This document shows, piece by piece, positions 9,334 to 18,256 of a stretch of 64,000 nucleotides of DNA. The first letter of the stretch is position 1, and every line of letters starts with the position of its first letter. The stretch is from contig NZ_FKLA01000009.1 of the NCBI RefSeq assembly GCF_900078395.1, positions 1,068,614-1,132,613 on the forward strand, in the 5' to 3' direction. The notes below the pieces were generated by a model that searched no databases, was not told where the DNA came from, and saw only the letters and a program-made list of their open reading frames with translations. The DNA comes from Anaerotruncus rubiinfantis. GTDB taxonomy: Bacteria; Bacillota; Clostridia; Oscillospirales; Ruminococcaceae. A program made the position numbers and the translations under genes.

Positions 9334-9810
9334 ATGGAAAAAGCCGGGCTGGCGGACACGCAGTATCAGGCTTTATACGAGCGGATGGTGCCGGGGCTCT
9401 ATAAAAGCGCGCTTTACCTGCTTGGAAGTCAGGAGGCCGCTGAACAAGCGGTGGTGCAGGCCTTTGCAAAGAGCTGTTCGGAGGAAAGCGGACAGGAGGA
9501 TGCGTCCCTGCCGCTGAAATTCTCCAAAAACCTGGTGGATGCATGCAGTAAGATCGAGAAGGATACGCACTATATCAGCGAGAAGGTCATTTCTTCCGGG
9601 AATGCCAAGGTGGTGCAGTCGCTCGCGGCGCTCACCTTCGGGGATCGCAAGCTGATTGTCCTGGCACTGGTGCAGGGTTGTTCCGTGCCGGAGATCGCGA
9701 AGATTGTCGGGCTTCCCGGCTGGATTGTGGAAAGACGCCTGCGCCGTGTGACGGGGGATATGATGCGCCCGTTCCGGCAGAGTGTAACTTGTGGGAGGGA
9801 GCCAGCATGA
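9334..9810 (+). CDS. Sigma-70-like helix-turn-helix protein, degenerate ECF type
   Basis: 158 residues. The N-terminal part (15-80) resembles a weak sigma region 2 (YKSALYLLGSQEAAEQAV). The C-terminal part (95-145) resembles region 4 (LAALTFGDRKLIVLALVQGCSVPEIAKIVGLPG). The core-binding and -10 recognition residues of typical ECF factors are not evident. It overlaps the next gene by four bases (ATGA), so it is coupled to a tiny lipoprotein. It may be a regulatory sigma-like protein rather than a true sigma factor. Confidence 0.7.
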   Translation: MEKAGLADTQYQALYERMVPGLYKSALYLLGSQEAAEQAVVQAFAKSCSEESGQEDASLPLKFSKNLVDACSKIEKDTHYISEKVISSGNAKVVQSLAALTFGDRKLIVLALVQGCSVPEIAKIVGLPGWIVERRLRRVTGDMMRPFRQSVTCGREPA

Positions 9811-10031
9811 AAAAAGTATTGGCGGCATTTGCGGTTCTGCTGGCGGCAGCGGCTCTTTCGGGCTGTATGCGGCATTACAGCGACGCGGAGTATCAGAAGG
9901 TGATCGACGAGGTAAGCTACAAATACAACGTCACCCTCAAGGTCGATCTGGACGGCAACTACAACATCACGCCGGATCAGCTGCGCGCGCATCTGGAAGC
10001 GGTGGCGATGGAAGCGCGGCAGGCTGCCTGA
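9807..10031 (+). CDS. Small lipoprotein
   Basis: 74 residues with a classic lipoprotein signal peptide: MKK, a hydrophobic stretch, and lipobox LSGC at about residues 17-20. The ATG overlaps the upstream stop and has GGGAGGGAG before it. The mature part is a short charged domain (about 54 residues), which I do not recognise. Coupling to a sigma-like gene suggests a membrane-linked sensor or anti-sigma-like role, which is inference only. Confidence 0.75.
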   Translation: MKKVLAAFAVLLAAAALSGCMRHYSDAEYQKVIDEVSYKYNVTLKVDLDGNYNITPDQLRAHLEAVAMEARQAA

Positions 10032-10098
10032 CCGGTATCTTTTGGGGCGCAGCGGCATAAACTGGAGTATCCCAGTTTGTGTTTATGGAGGCTTCAAG

Positions 10099-10311
10099 AT
10101 GAATTTACGCAACAATCAGATCACGGTGGGCGAGATCCTTGCAAATCCACAGGCGCGTACGCTTCTGAGCCGGGAATTCCCGATGGTGATGGGCAGCCCG
10201 ATGCTTGCGCGCGCGCGCAATATGCCTTTGCAGAACGTGCTTTTTTATGCAAGGCGGTATGTCCCGCAGCAGAAAATCAATCAGGTGCTTGCCCAGCTGC
10301 AGGCAGTCTGA
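10099..10311 (+). CDS. Small helical protein
   Basis: 70 residues from an ATG 8 bases after GGAGG. The sequence is a compact helical module (VGEILANPQARTLL...PMLARARNMPLQNVL). Similar short modules occur at the C-termini of some clostridial glycosidases, from memory and not verified. It is the third gene of the 9334-10311 cassette and is followed by a very strong terminator. Function unknown. Confidence 0.65.
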   Translation: MNLRNNQITVGEILANPQARTLLSREFPMVMGSPMLARARNMPLQNVLFYARRYVPQQKINQVLAQLQAV

Positions 10312-10320
10312 AAACAATAA

Positions 10321-10354
10321 AAGGGGCGTATCCGCTTTGGCGGATACGCCCCTT
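10321..10354. terminator. Strong bidirectional terminator
   Basis: A perfect 15-bp stem AAGGGGCGTATCCGC, loop TTTG. It lies between the convergent small-gene cassette and hsp20. Confidence 0.9.
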
Positions 10355-10373
10355 TCTATTTGGAAACGGCCGG

Positions 10374-10796
10374 TCATCCCTGGATTTCGATCCGGCGGGA
10401 CGACGCCGGGATTTCACCCCGTTTGGGCAGGAAGAGTTCCAATACGCCGTTTTTATATTCGGCGGTGATCTCATCGGCTTTGACGCCGGAGATGTCAAAA
10501 CTTCTTGCAAACGAGCCATAGCTGCGTTCGCGGCGGATAAAGTGGTCCTTCCGGTCTTCTTTTTCCTCGCTGTGCTGAGCGGTGATGGTTAGGCGGTCGT
10601 TGTCGATATCGATGTGGATATCTTCTTTCTGAAAGCCCGGCAGTTCGGCCTGGAGCACAAATTTATCGCCTTTATCAAGGATATCAGTGTTAAACTGTGC
10701 AAAGTCACCCAGATGGCCGAAAAATTGTTTTTCCATATCGTCAAAATATTTCTGCAAATTGTGTTCTCTGCGTTCAAAAGGCATCAGATCAAACAT
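10374..10796 (-). CDS. Small heat-shock protein Hsp20 (alpha-crystallin family)
   Basis: 140 residues. The ATG at 10796 is chosen because AAAGGGG lies 8 bases upstream; an in-frame start 6 codons earlier would sit on that ribosome site. The alpha-crystallin domain covers about 38-135, with the conserved ELPGFQKEDI and YKNGVLELFLPK motifs and a terminal I-x-I-type tail (RIEIQG). ATP-independent holdase for unfolding proteins. A perfect CIRCE operator lies about 210 bases upstream, so HrcA control is likely. Confidence 0.95.
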   Translation of the reverse strand: MFDLMPFERREHNLQKYFDDMEKQFFGHLGDFAQFNTDILDKGDKFVLQAELPGFQKEDIHIDIDNDRLTITAQHSEEKEDRKDHFIRRERSYGSFARSFDISGVKADEITAEYKNGVLELFLPKRGEIPASSRRIEIQG

Positions 10797-11006
10797 ATAA
10801 AAATCCCCTTTCAAGTTTACCGTGTTTGTGTTTTAAGTGTTGTTCTGACCGCCTGCGGGATTGCCCACAGGGGAAACCTTGGTGTCACACAAGGCAATCA
10901 CCTGCTTTCTTCGCACCTTGCGGTGCTCTTTTCTTTTTTCATTAACTATAGTATAACCTGCGTTTGTTACAAAAGAATACATGGATTATTATCAGTTTGT
11001 AAACTT

Positions 11007-11033
11007 TTAGCACTCTATATATATGAGTGCTAA
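11007..11033. promoter_or_regulatory. Perfect CIRCE element (HrcA operator)
   Basis: TTAGCACTC-N9-GAGTGCTAA, identical to the CIRCE consensus. It is in the divergent region between hsp20 and the macroglobulin gene. On the minus strand, TTTACA with TATTCT 18 bases on (11003-10974) adjoins it; a second minus candidate is TTGTAA-N16-TATAGT (10972-10945). Confidence 0.92.
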
Positions 11034-11065
11034 TTGGGAATAAAACCAACCGCCAGGCGCTGCCA

Positions 11066-11094
11066 TTGCAAGCCCCTGGGAAACCCGGTATACT
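11066..11094 (+). promoter_or_regulatory. Sigma-A promoter of the macroglobulin operon
   Basis: TTGCAA, 17-base spacer, TATACT, 38 bases upstream of the start codon. Confidence 0.7.
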
Positions 11095-11131
11095 GAGATT
11101 GTGATGGAAAGATGTGTGAGGAGGTCTTTTT

Positions 11132-14100
11132 ATGAACCGTTCCGGATGGAAAAAATGGGGGTGTGTCTGCGGCGCGCTGGCTCTTGCGGCGATGATCTGT
11201 CTTGCGGGATGTTCCCTGTTCGGCGGAAAAGCCGAGATCGCCGCGGTATCCACGGCCAGCGCGGGCGTTTCGCCCGACAGCGCGTTCACGATCAAGCTGC
11301 CGTACGACACCGACGCGGCCGCGCTGCGTGGAAAAATTACGACCGATCCAGAGATCGCTTATGAGCTGACCGCGCAGAACGACCGCGAATTTCTCTTAAA
11401 GCCGGTGAACCTGCTCGACGCGGGCAGCAGCTTTACGATCACGGTCGCGGGGAAAAACGGCAAGCCGCAGGTTTTTTCCTGTCAGGTGCAGAACATCCTG
11501 ATGGTAAAATCCTTTTTCCCTATGGACAACGGCGAAAAGGTGCCGATCCGCTCGGGGATCGAGTTCGCTTTTAACACAAGCGATGTTTCCTCCGCAGACT
11601 TTGAAAAGGCGTTTTCGATCGATCCGCCGGTGGTTGGCGGCATCTCTTATGGGGATGGAAAGTTTGTATTCTACCCGGAGGATTCGATGGCTTACGGCAC
11701 CCGCTATACCGTTACGCTGAACCCGCCGCTTTCCTCTGCGGGCGGCGCGGAGCTTGCAAATGCGTTCCGGTTTTCCTTTACGACAATCAGCGAGGCGCAG
11801 CAGGAAGCGGAATGGAAGTTCCAGCTTGCCAATAACGGCCGCAGCCTGAACACCCTCACCGATGAAACGGCTACGGTGGGCGTCTATATTGATGACAGCA
11901 TCCCGCCGGAAAGCCGGAAAGTATCAGTTGCGGTCTACCGCTTCGATACGGCCAGACAGTACGCGGCGCAGATGGCGGAAAATGCCAGTCACCGCGACCG
12001 CAAATACGGCGACACCAAGATCGACACCTCGAAGCTCTCACAATACGCCTCCTTCGAGGCGCAGCCGGTCACGCCAGTCAGTGATTTGCAGAACTTTTGG
12101 GTGCAAAACCAGATCCTCCAGTTTCCCGAGCCGCTGCCTGAGGGCTGGTATGCGGCCGATCTGAGTATGCAGGTGTCGGACGGCGTAACTGTTACCCGGC
12201 AGATCTTTTTGCAGTCGAGCGACCTGTCAATTTTCTTCATGACGATGGGCGAAGAGCTGGTCGCCTGGATCAACGACGCTTCCACCGGACAGCCGGTTGA
12301 AGGGGCCGAATTCAGCTGTGAAGGCAACTATCGGGCTTCCGGCACCACCGGCGCCGACGGGACTCTGCGGATCGACAAGGCGGTTTTTGAGGGGCTCGAA
12401 AATGAGTATGATTCGGCAAACGGGATATTCACAATCAAAGCCGGGGAACACACCTATGTGGATAACCGCTATTTTGACAGTTGGAATCAGGGGGATGTCT
12501 CTTACGGCTATTACGCATACCTTTTCTCCGACCGCCCAATCTACCGCACCACCGACACCGCCAAGCTGTGGGGTTTCGTGCGGCCGCGTGATCCGGCAGT
12601 CCCGATGCCGAAGTCGGTGCGGATCACGCTTTCGGGCACTTCCATTGAGCAGGAGGTCCCAGTGCAGGGAAACGGTCAGTTTACGGCGGAGATTGCGTTT
12701 GAGGATCTTGCGGTGGATATGTGGCAGTCGTTCGATCTGTGGCTGGATGACGAGCGTTCGCTGACCGGCGAATCGGTCTGGATCAAGGATTATGTCAAAC
12801 CGATTTATACCGCTGAAACGCAAACCGATAAGCCGGTGTACCTCACTTCGAATGGTGCGCAGGCACATGTTTCACTCAAGGTTTCAACCTTTGACGGCAC
12901 GCCCGCCTCCTCTTTTCAGGCGGATTTCCAAAGCTGGGACAGCATGATTGCCCCGGCGCCAAATGTCCGCTACATCACCGACGAACAGGGTGTTTTGAAT
13001 GTTCCGATTGTGATCGGCGACGCGCGGAATACCTGGAGACCGCAGAGCTACCGGTATGTATTCTCAAATGCCGGGGCCGAATCGGAGAATTTTTATGAAT
13101 ATGGCACGGTCAATGTAATCCACAGGGATCTGATGCTGACCGGCGAAGTGAAGGACGGCGGGAAGGCGGTTCAGGTGATCACCAACCGGATCGACATCTC
13201 CGGGATTGAAAAACCTGCCGATCTCTGGGAACGGGACGCGCTCAAAGGCGCGCCGGCCAACAGCGCGGTTCGGGCGGAGGTCCACCATGTCTATTACACC
13301 AAAGTGATCCAGGGGACCTATTACGACTTTATCAACAAAGAAACGAAGGACTCCTACTATTATCAGGAGCATAACGATGTGGTGAATACCTTCGACTTCA
13401 CGACGGCGGACGGCCGCTATGCGCTGACCGGCCTGCCCCAGTCTGACGCGGAGAACTGCTACTATGTGGTGCTTTCCGCGGCTGATTCGCGCGGCAAGCG
13501 GGTGGAGGAGACGATTTACCTCGGCGCAATCTTTGACCGGCGGCAGATGAGCGCGGACGGCATCCATCGTTATGGGCTCAATAAGCAAGCCGACCTGAGC
13601 CAAATCGACCTGAACAGCCTGAACGAAAGCGACTACTACTGGCTGCTTTCCGATCTGCGTTCGCAGTTTGTGGACGACGAGGATGTCACTTTCGTGCTGG
13701 AGGACAACGATGAACCGGTTACCGGCTTCAAAGGGAAGCTGCTCTACTGTGTGGCGCAGGACGGATTTGGAGAGCTGAAATTCTCTGATTCCGCTTCCTT
13801 CACCCTGCCTTACGCGGAGGAGCTGCTGCCGAACTATGTCATCACCGGCGCATATTTTGACGGAAAGCACATCTATGCGCTTTCCAATAAATCGATGAAG
13901 TTTAATCCTTCCCACCGGGAGCTTGCGGTGGAGATCACGCCGGAAAAGGAGACTTACAGCCCGGCGGATCAGGTGAATGTAATCGCGAAGATCAAAAATA
14001 AGCTGACCGGGCAGCCTGCCAAGGACGCGACCGTTGTGCTGGCGGCAGTGGACGAGGCGATCTTCGCCATGCGTGAACAGACGCCGGACCTGCTTGAAAG

Positions 14101-16075
14101 CATTTACCAGGATGCCTTCTGGCCGAACATCGGAAAATACACCTCCTATGTGCAGACCGAATACGGCGGCCCAGGCGAAAAGGGCGGCGGTGGCGGCGAC
14201 GGCGAGACCCGCAAGGACTTTGCGGATACGGCGCTTTTTGAAACCGCCAGAACAGACGCCACCGGTACGGCGAAATTTTCATTTAAGCTGCCGGACAATA
14301 TCACCAGCTGGCGGCTGACCGGGCTTGCGCTCACCGACGATTTGCAGGCGGGCGACGGCAAAAAAAATATTTATGCGACCCAGCCGTTTTTTGTCCAGCC
14401 GATCGTGAACGAACAAATCCTTGTGGGAGACAGCTTTGCCGTTTGTCTGCGCAGTATGGGCACAGCGATTTCCGATACCGATCCGGTGGAATATGAAGTC
14501 ACAATCAAGGGCAATGGCGTGAATGAGTCACAGAAGGCCTCGGGGGCGGCACGCGCTTATACGAATGTCCTGTTCGACGGGCTCGCAGCCGGGGAATACA
14601 CGGTCACTGTCCGTGGAAGCTGCGGGGAATACGGCGACGCGGTTGAACTGCCGTTTGCGGTGGTATCCTCTGGGGTTGAGGTTTCGATGGTCAAAACGGT
14701 GAATCTCAAAGACGGCCTTTCGGTCACCCCGCTGCGGTATCCGGTGACGGCGGCGGTTTACGACAAAGCGTATAAGAACTACAGCCGGGTGTTGTCGGAC
14801 GTGAGCATGTGGAGCGGCGGCGCGCGTACCGACATGCGCATCGCGGCCCGCTATGTGGCGCAGCTGTTCAAGGAGGAAGGCGCCCGCTGGTATGACGAAA
14901 CGGCGCTTGCCGACACGCTTTCGGACGTGAATCTGTATGGGGTTATGAACCTGCTGCCGTATGACGCGCAGGACATCGAGCTCACAGTCAAGGCACATTT
15001 GGCGATGCCGGAACTGTTTGATGAAAACCATGGGGAGATTTCCGGGCTGTCGGTCGCGGACAGCGACTGGTTTACCGGCCGCAAGAGCGCTGTCTATCTG
15101 GCGCGGGCGCTCGCGGGAGATCCGCTCGATGCGGATCTCACACAGATGATCGAAAGCGGAGCTTCGCTCGATTTTGTCGATAAGATGTACCTTGCAACCG
15201 CGCTTGCAGTCTCCGGTGACACGGCGGGCGCGCGGGCGGCTTACGACAAACTGGTGAAGCCGAACCTCAAAACGCGCGAGGGTATTTCGGGCGAACAGGC
15301 GATGTATGTTTCCATTTTCGAGCAGAGCCTCAATGTGGCGGATTGGACCGCCTCCGCGTCGATGCTCGCGTCGGTGCTTGGTACCGATGAAGCGGGAGCG
15401 CTGACCCGTTACCTGGTGGAGAAGCCTTCCAAATATGACCCGTACCTGCTCGAAAAGATGATCTATCTTGGCCGTTTTGTCCCGCCAGCCGGCGCAAAGG
15501 CAAAATTCACCTATACGGTGGACGGCAAAACGGTGACCGAGGAACTTGGCCGCGGGATGAAATACCTGACCCTGTCGCGGGAACAGCTGGCCAACAGTTC
15601 TTTCCGAGTGGATGCCGGTGAAGTCTATGCCGACCTCTATTATGTTGGCGCGCCGGAGCAGAAGATGGATGCATCGCGCAAAAAGCTCGGCCTGACCCGA
15701 AAGGTGGAAGGCGTGGACGGCCCAATCCGGCAGGGGAGCCTTGTCAAGATCACTTTGACGCCGGATCTTGCCGGGCTCGACCTCGATATTGGAGATAACT
15801 GGATGGTGATCGACGAATACGTCCCGTCAGGCATGCGGTTTGAACGCTATGGCGCGGTGGACGACCCGGAGCGCAGCTACGGCCACGGCTGGTATCTGGG
15901 CAGCCGCCAGGGACAGCGGCTCCAGTTCAGCGTCTATGGGGACCCGCTTGATCCAATCGTTTACTATGCGCGCTGCGCTGTCCCGGGTGAATATGTGGTG
16001 GAGAGCGCCTATATTTCCAGCAGTTCCTCCGACATCTGGGGCTGTACCGAACGCGAAAGCGTGACCATCGGATGA
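11132..16075 (+). CDS. Alpha-2-macroglobulin family lipoprotein, thioester-less
   Basis: 1647 residues, by far the largest gene. The signal peptide ends in lipobox LAGC (24-27), so the protein is anchored to the outer face of the membrane. A Big_5-like domain (about 120-210) is followed by MG-type beta domains. The A2M domain is near 1028-1075 (DFADTALFE... then LPDNITSWR), preceded by a Gly-rich flexible stretch (about 1011-1025), and a helical TED-like region starts near 1220. I find no CxEQ thioester: the one GEQ in the TED region lacks the Cys. Thioester-free forms such as E. coli YfaS are known. The family traps proteases that attack the envelope. It is coupled by ATGA to a Memo-like lipoprotein. 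Confidence 0.9.
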   Translation: MNRSGWKKWGCVCGALALAAMICLAGCSLFGGKAEIAAVSTASAGVSPDSAFTIKLPYDTDAAALRGKITTDPEIAYELTAQNDREFLLKPVNLLDAGSSFTITVAGKNGKPQVFSCQVQNILMVKSFFPMDNGEKVPIRSGIEFAFNTSDVSSADFEKAFSIDPPVVGGISYGDGKFVFYPEDSMAYGTRYTVTLNPPLSSAGGAELANAFRFSFTTISEAQQEAEWKFQLANNGRSLNTLTDETATVGVYIDDSIPPESRKVSVAVYRFDTARQYAAQMAENASHRDRKYGDTKIDTSKLSQYASFEAQPVTPVSDLQNFWVQNQILQFPEPLPEGWYAADLSMQVSDGVTVTRQIFLQSSDLSIFFMTMGEELVAWINDASTGQPVEGAEFSCEGNYRASGTTGADGTLRIDKAVFEGLENEYDSANGIFTIKAGEHTYVDNRYFDSWNQGDVSYGYYAYLFSDRPIYRTTDTAKLWGFVRPRDPAVPMPKSVRITLSGTSIEQEVPVQGNGQFTAEIAFEDLAVDMWQSFDLWLDDERSLTGESVWIKDYVKPIYTAETQTDKPVYLTSNGAQAHVSLKVSTFDGTPASSFQADFQSWDSMIAPAPNVRYITDEQGVLNVPIVIGDARNTWRPQSYRYVFSNAGAESENFYEYGTVNVIHRDLMLTGEVKDGGKAVQVITNRIDISGIEKPADLWERDALKGAPANSAVRAEVHHVYYTKVIQGTYYDFINKETKDSYYYQEHNDVVNTFDFTTADGRYALTGLPQSDAENCYYVVLSAADSRGKRVEETIYLGAIFDRRQMSADGIHRYGLNKQADLSQIDLNSLNESDYYWLLSDLRSQFVDDEDVTFVLEDNDEPVTGFKGKLLYCVAQDGFGELKFSDSASFTLPYAEELLPNYVITGAYFDGKHIYALSNKSMKFNPSHRELAVEITPEKETYSPADQVNVIAKIKNKLTGQPAKDATVVLAAVDEAIFAMREQTPDLLESIYQDAFWPNIGKYTSYVQTEYGGPGEKGGGGGDGETRKDFADTALFETARTDATGTAKFSFKLPDNITSWRLTGLALTDDLQAGDGKKNIYATQPFFVQPIVNEQILVGDSFAVCLRSMGTAISDTDPVEYEVTIKGNGVNESQKASGAARAYTNVLFDGLAAGEYTVTVRGSCGEYGDAVELPFAVVSSGVEVSMVKTVNLKDGLSVTPLRYPVTAAVYDKAYKNYSRVLSDVSMWSGGARTDMRIAARYVAQLFKEEGARWYDETALADTLSDVNLYGVMNLLPYDAQDIELTVKAHLAMPELFDENHGEISGLSVADSDWFTGRKSAVYLARALAGDPLDADLTQMIESGASLDFVDKMYLATALAVSGDTAGARAAYDKLVKPNLKTREGISGEQAMYVSIFEQSLNVADWTASASMLASVLGTDEAGALTRYLVEKPSKYDPYLLEKMIYLGRFVPPAGAKAKFTYTVDGKTVTEELGRGMKYLTLSREQLANSSFRVDAGEVYADLYYVGAPEQKMDASRKKLGLTRKVEGVDGPIRQGSLVKITLTPDLAGLDLDIGDNWMVIDEYVPSGMRFERYGAVDDPERSYGHGWYLGSRQGQRLQFSVYGDPLDPIVYYARCAVPGEYVVESAYISSSSSDIWGCTERESVTIG

Positions 16076-17013
16076 TCCGGCGATTTCTGGGGATTTTGGC
16101 GGCATGCATGGTGCTTTGCAGCTGCGCCGCGCCCAGCCCCGGCCCAAAGGCCGGGGCACAGCCGGCTTTGCCGGCGGGGACGGCTCCCCCAGAGCCGTCC
16201 GGGGCGCGGCCTTTGCAGGAGCTCGCCTGCCTCTATTACGATGCGGAGCTGGTGAGGGGTGGGATCGCCTCCCCGGCGGCCTACGAAGCGGACGGGCAGC
16301 TTGCCGCCGGGATGGTGCCGCACCACCTGCTGGCTGCGGATATGATTGCGGGCTTCTTTTCGCTGGCAGGAGAACAGAAGGATGCGTACGATTCGGTGCT
16401 TATCATATCCCCATCCCACTTCCCGGAGAACTGTAAAAGCGACGCGGTCACCGCGAACGCCGGATGGGATACGCCATATGGAGACCTGCCGGTGGACAGC
16501 GGGATTGTCCGGGCGTTCCTGCAAAACGGACGGATCGCGGCGGAAAACAACCCGGACGCGGTGGAAGCCGATCATGGGGCGGCGGGGCTCATTCCATTTG
16601 TAAAGTATTATCTTCCGAATACAAAAGCGGCGGTGCTGCTGCTTTCCAACAGGCTTTCACGGGAACGGCTGTCCGCCGTGTGGGAAACTGTGCAAAAAGT
16701 TTGTGCGGAAAACCGGGTGCTGCTGGTCGCCTCGGCGGACTGTTCCCATTACCTGATGCCTGCGGACGCGGCAAAAAGGGACGGAGAAACAGCCGAGGCG
16801 ATCGAACGTTTTGACTACGGCCGAATCCTTGGTTTTTCAGATGCCAATGTCGATTCTCCGCAGACGGTGACCACCTTTCTGAAGGTTGCGGAACCAATGA
16901 CACTGACCCGACTGGGACATTCGAGCTCGCCGGAAAAGCTGCCGTTTGCTTTGACCAATCCGGCGTATGATGAAGGTATCACAACTTACTATGTTTATGC
17001 GGCGACGCGATAA
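16072..17013 (+). CDS. Memo-family (AmmeMemoRadiSam protein B-like) lipoprotein
   Basis: 313 residues. Signal peptide with lipobox LCSC (Cys18), then a Pro/Ala-rich linker, then a Memo domain from about residue 50 with the conserved histidines in GMVPHH and SPSHFP, a cis-DH motif region and SADCSHY. The fold is related to extradiol dioxygenases, but the enzyme activity in bacteria is unknown. The ATG overlaps the macroglobulin stop codon (ATGA), so the two should be made in step on the same surface. Most Memo proteins are cytosolic; a secreted lipidated form beside a macroglobulin is unusual. Confidence 0.85.
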   Translation: MIRRFLGILAACMVLCSCAAPSPGPKAGAQPALPAGTAPPEPSGARPLQELACLYYDAELVRGGIASPAAYEADGQLAAGMVPHHLLAADMIAGFFSLAGEQKDAYDSVLIISPSHFPENCKSDAVTANAGWDTPYGDLPVDSGIVRAFLQNGRIAAENNPDAVEADHGAAGLIPFVKYYLPNTKAAVLLLSNRLSRERLSAVWETVQKVCAENRVLLVASADCSHYLMPADAAKRDGETAEAIERFDYGRILGFSDANVDSPQTVTTFLKVAEPMTLTRLGHSSSPEKLPFALTNPAYDEGITTYYVYAATR

Positions 17014-17043
17014 AAAAGAACCTCCTGTTGGAGGTTCTTTTTT
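17012..17043. terminator. Bidirectional terminator overlapping both stop codons
   Basis: AAAAAAGAACCTCC, loop TGTT, perfect complement. It contains the ends of both convergent genes. Confidence 0.9.
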
Positions 17044-17971
17044 AATAATTTGGATCACCGTAGCCCATATTCCCGAAAATGGGTGGCGTGATGTCGAGTT
17101 CGATAGCGGAAAGCGGGCCGTTTTCCCGTTCATAAGCAGCGCGTTCGGAAGAAAGCGCCTGCTCAATGGCGCTTTGACTGGGCCGGGGACTTTTCTGGAT
17201 CTGCTTTGGCACTGGGGAGGGCGCGTCAAGCGGACAGGCAGGGATACAGTAGCTTTCCCGTACCAGCGCGGCCTGCGTTTCATTGAACCCGCCGAAAGCA
17301 AGCATATTTTCACCCCAGCGGTGATCAGCGAGCATATACTGATCGGATTTGAGGAAATACCGGTAAGTGAGCCGGTTTTCATGCAGGACATTGTCCTCAA
17401 GCTGTGGATCGAGATGATACCAGACATTCCCGATCCGTACAGCGGCCCAAGCGTGATCAACGAACCCTCCGCCCGCCGAAATGGTGAGTCCGGGCAGGTA
17501 TTTCGCCTCGAAACCCATGCGGCAAAGCAGCAGTGTAAGGGCGGCCGCATAATCCTCACAGGAACCGATGCCGAAAGCAAGCGGGCTGATCGCGCGCTGC
17601 TCAAGATAATCCGGCTGCGGCCCATCCCCGCGCCACCGCCAGGCATCCAACCCAATCGGCGGAGCAAACCAGGTGTTTTGAATGACATATTCGTAAGCGG
17701 CCCGCACCTTTTCTGTTTCATCCATCCCGGGTGCCAGAAGATCTTGCGCAATCCCGTCCGCGAGCCGGACAATGTAATTCTCCTGCCGCGCTTCCGGCTC
17801 GGCAGCGCTGTCTGCTTCAGACACGGCCGGTGAGGCCGGAAAAGCTTCCTCAGAAGAGATGAACTGGCTTGACGGCGGTACGATGCCTTCATTGTGCGGT
17901 TGTCCCACAGCAGCCGCGCAGCCGCACAAAGTTGCCGCGCACGCCAATACGAAAAGGAACTCTCTGCGCAA
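17042..17971 (-). CDS. Transglutaminase-like lipoprotein
   Basis: 309 residues. TTG start 9 bases after GGAGG. Signal peptide with lipobox LCGC near residue 18, a Ser/Glu/Pro-rich linker, then a transglutaminase-like core with the Cys in GSCEDYAAAL, the His in DHAWAAV and the Asp in HLDPQ: a complete Cys-His-Asp triad. Such extracellular domains act as cysteine proteases or cross-linkers on peptides. The last 70 residues are Ser/Pro/Glu-rich. A single gene, convergent with the macroglobulin/Memo pair. Confidence 0.88.
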   Translation of the reverse strand: MRREFLFVLACAATLCGCAAAVGQPHNEGIVPPSSQFISSEEAFPASPAVSEADSAAEPEARQENYIVRLADGIAQDLLAPGMDETEKVRAAYEYVIQNTWFAPPIGLDAWRWRGDGPQPDYLEQRAISPLAFGIGSCEDYAAALTLLLCRMGFEAKYLPGLTISAGGGFVDHAWAAVRIGNVWYHLDPQLEDNVLHENRLTYRYFLKSDQYMLADHRWGENMLAFGGFNETQAALVRESYCIPACPLDAPSPVPKQIQKSPRPSQSAIEQALSSERAAYERENGPLSAIELDITPPIFGNMGYGDPNY

Positions 17972-18036
17972 CCGGACAGCCTCCTTCCTCTGTTGATATA
18001 AACTCTATTATATAGAGAAACCGGGACAAAAAGCAA

Positions 18037-18078
18037 GGCGCATCCGCAATGGAAAATTGCGGATGCGCCGTTTTTGTT
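18037..18078. terminator. Terminator of the RND operon, with repeat-like flank
   Basis: A perfect 14-bp stem GGCGCATCCGCAAT with loop GGAAA and T runs on both sides. The stretch 18080-18256 has no gene; it holds a GGGGAATTCAAAGGGG...CCCCCTTTGAA inverted repeat resembling one at 56730-56760. Confidence 0.8.
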
Positions 18079-18256
18079 TTACAGACGCTGTTTCATTGAA
18101 AAAATCATCGCCGCAGGCAATTTCCCAACTCCGGCCCGAAGGCTTGCAGGGCCGGGCCGCCAAAGACGGCGCCCTGCGGGGAATTCAAAGGGGACATGCA
18201 GCCCCCTTTGAAAACGCGTCGTCCGAAGGACGCTCCGGCCGTAGGACAGGAAACGT

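Noticed and set aside
15285..15305. GEQ as a thioester motif in the macroglobulin
   Set aside because: The required Cys two residues before the Glu is missing (SGEQ), and the context differs from the PxGCxEQ consensus.
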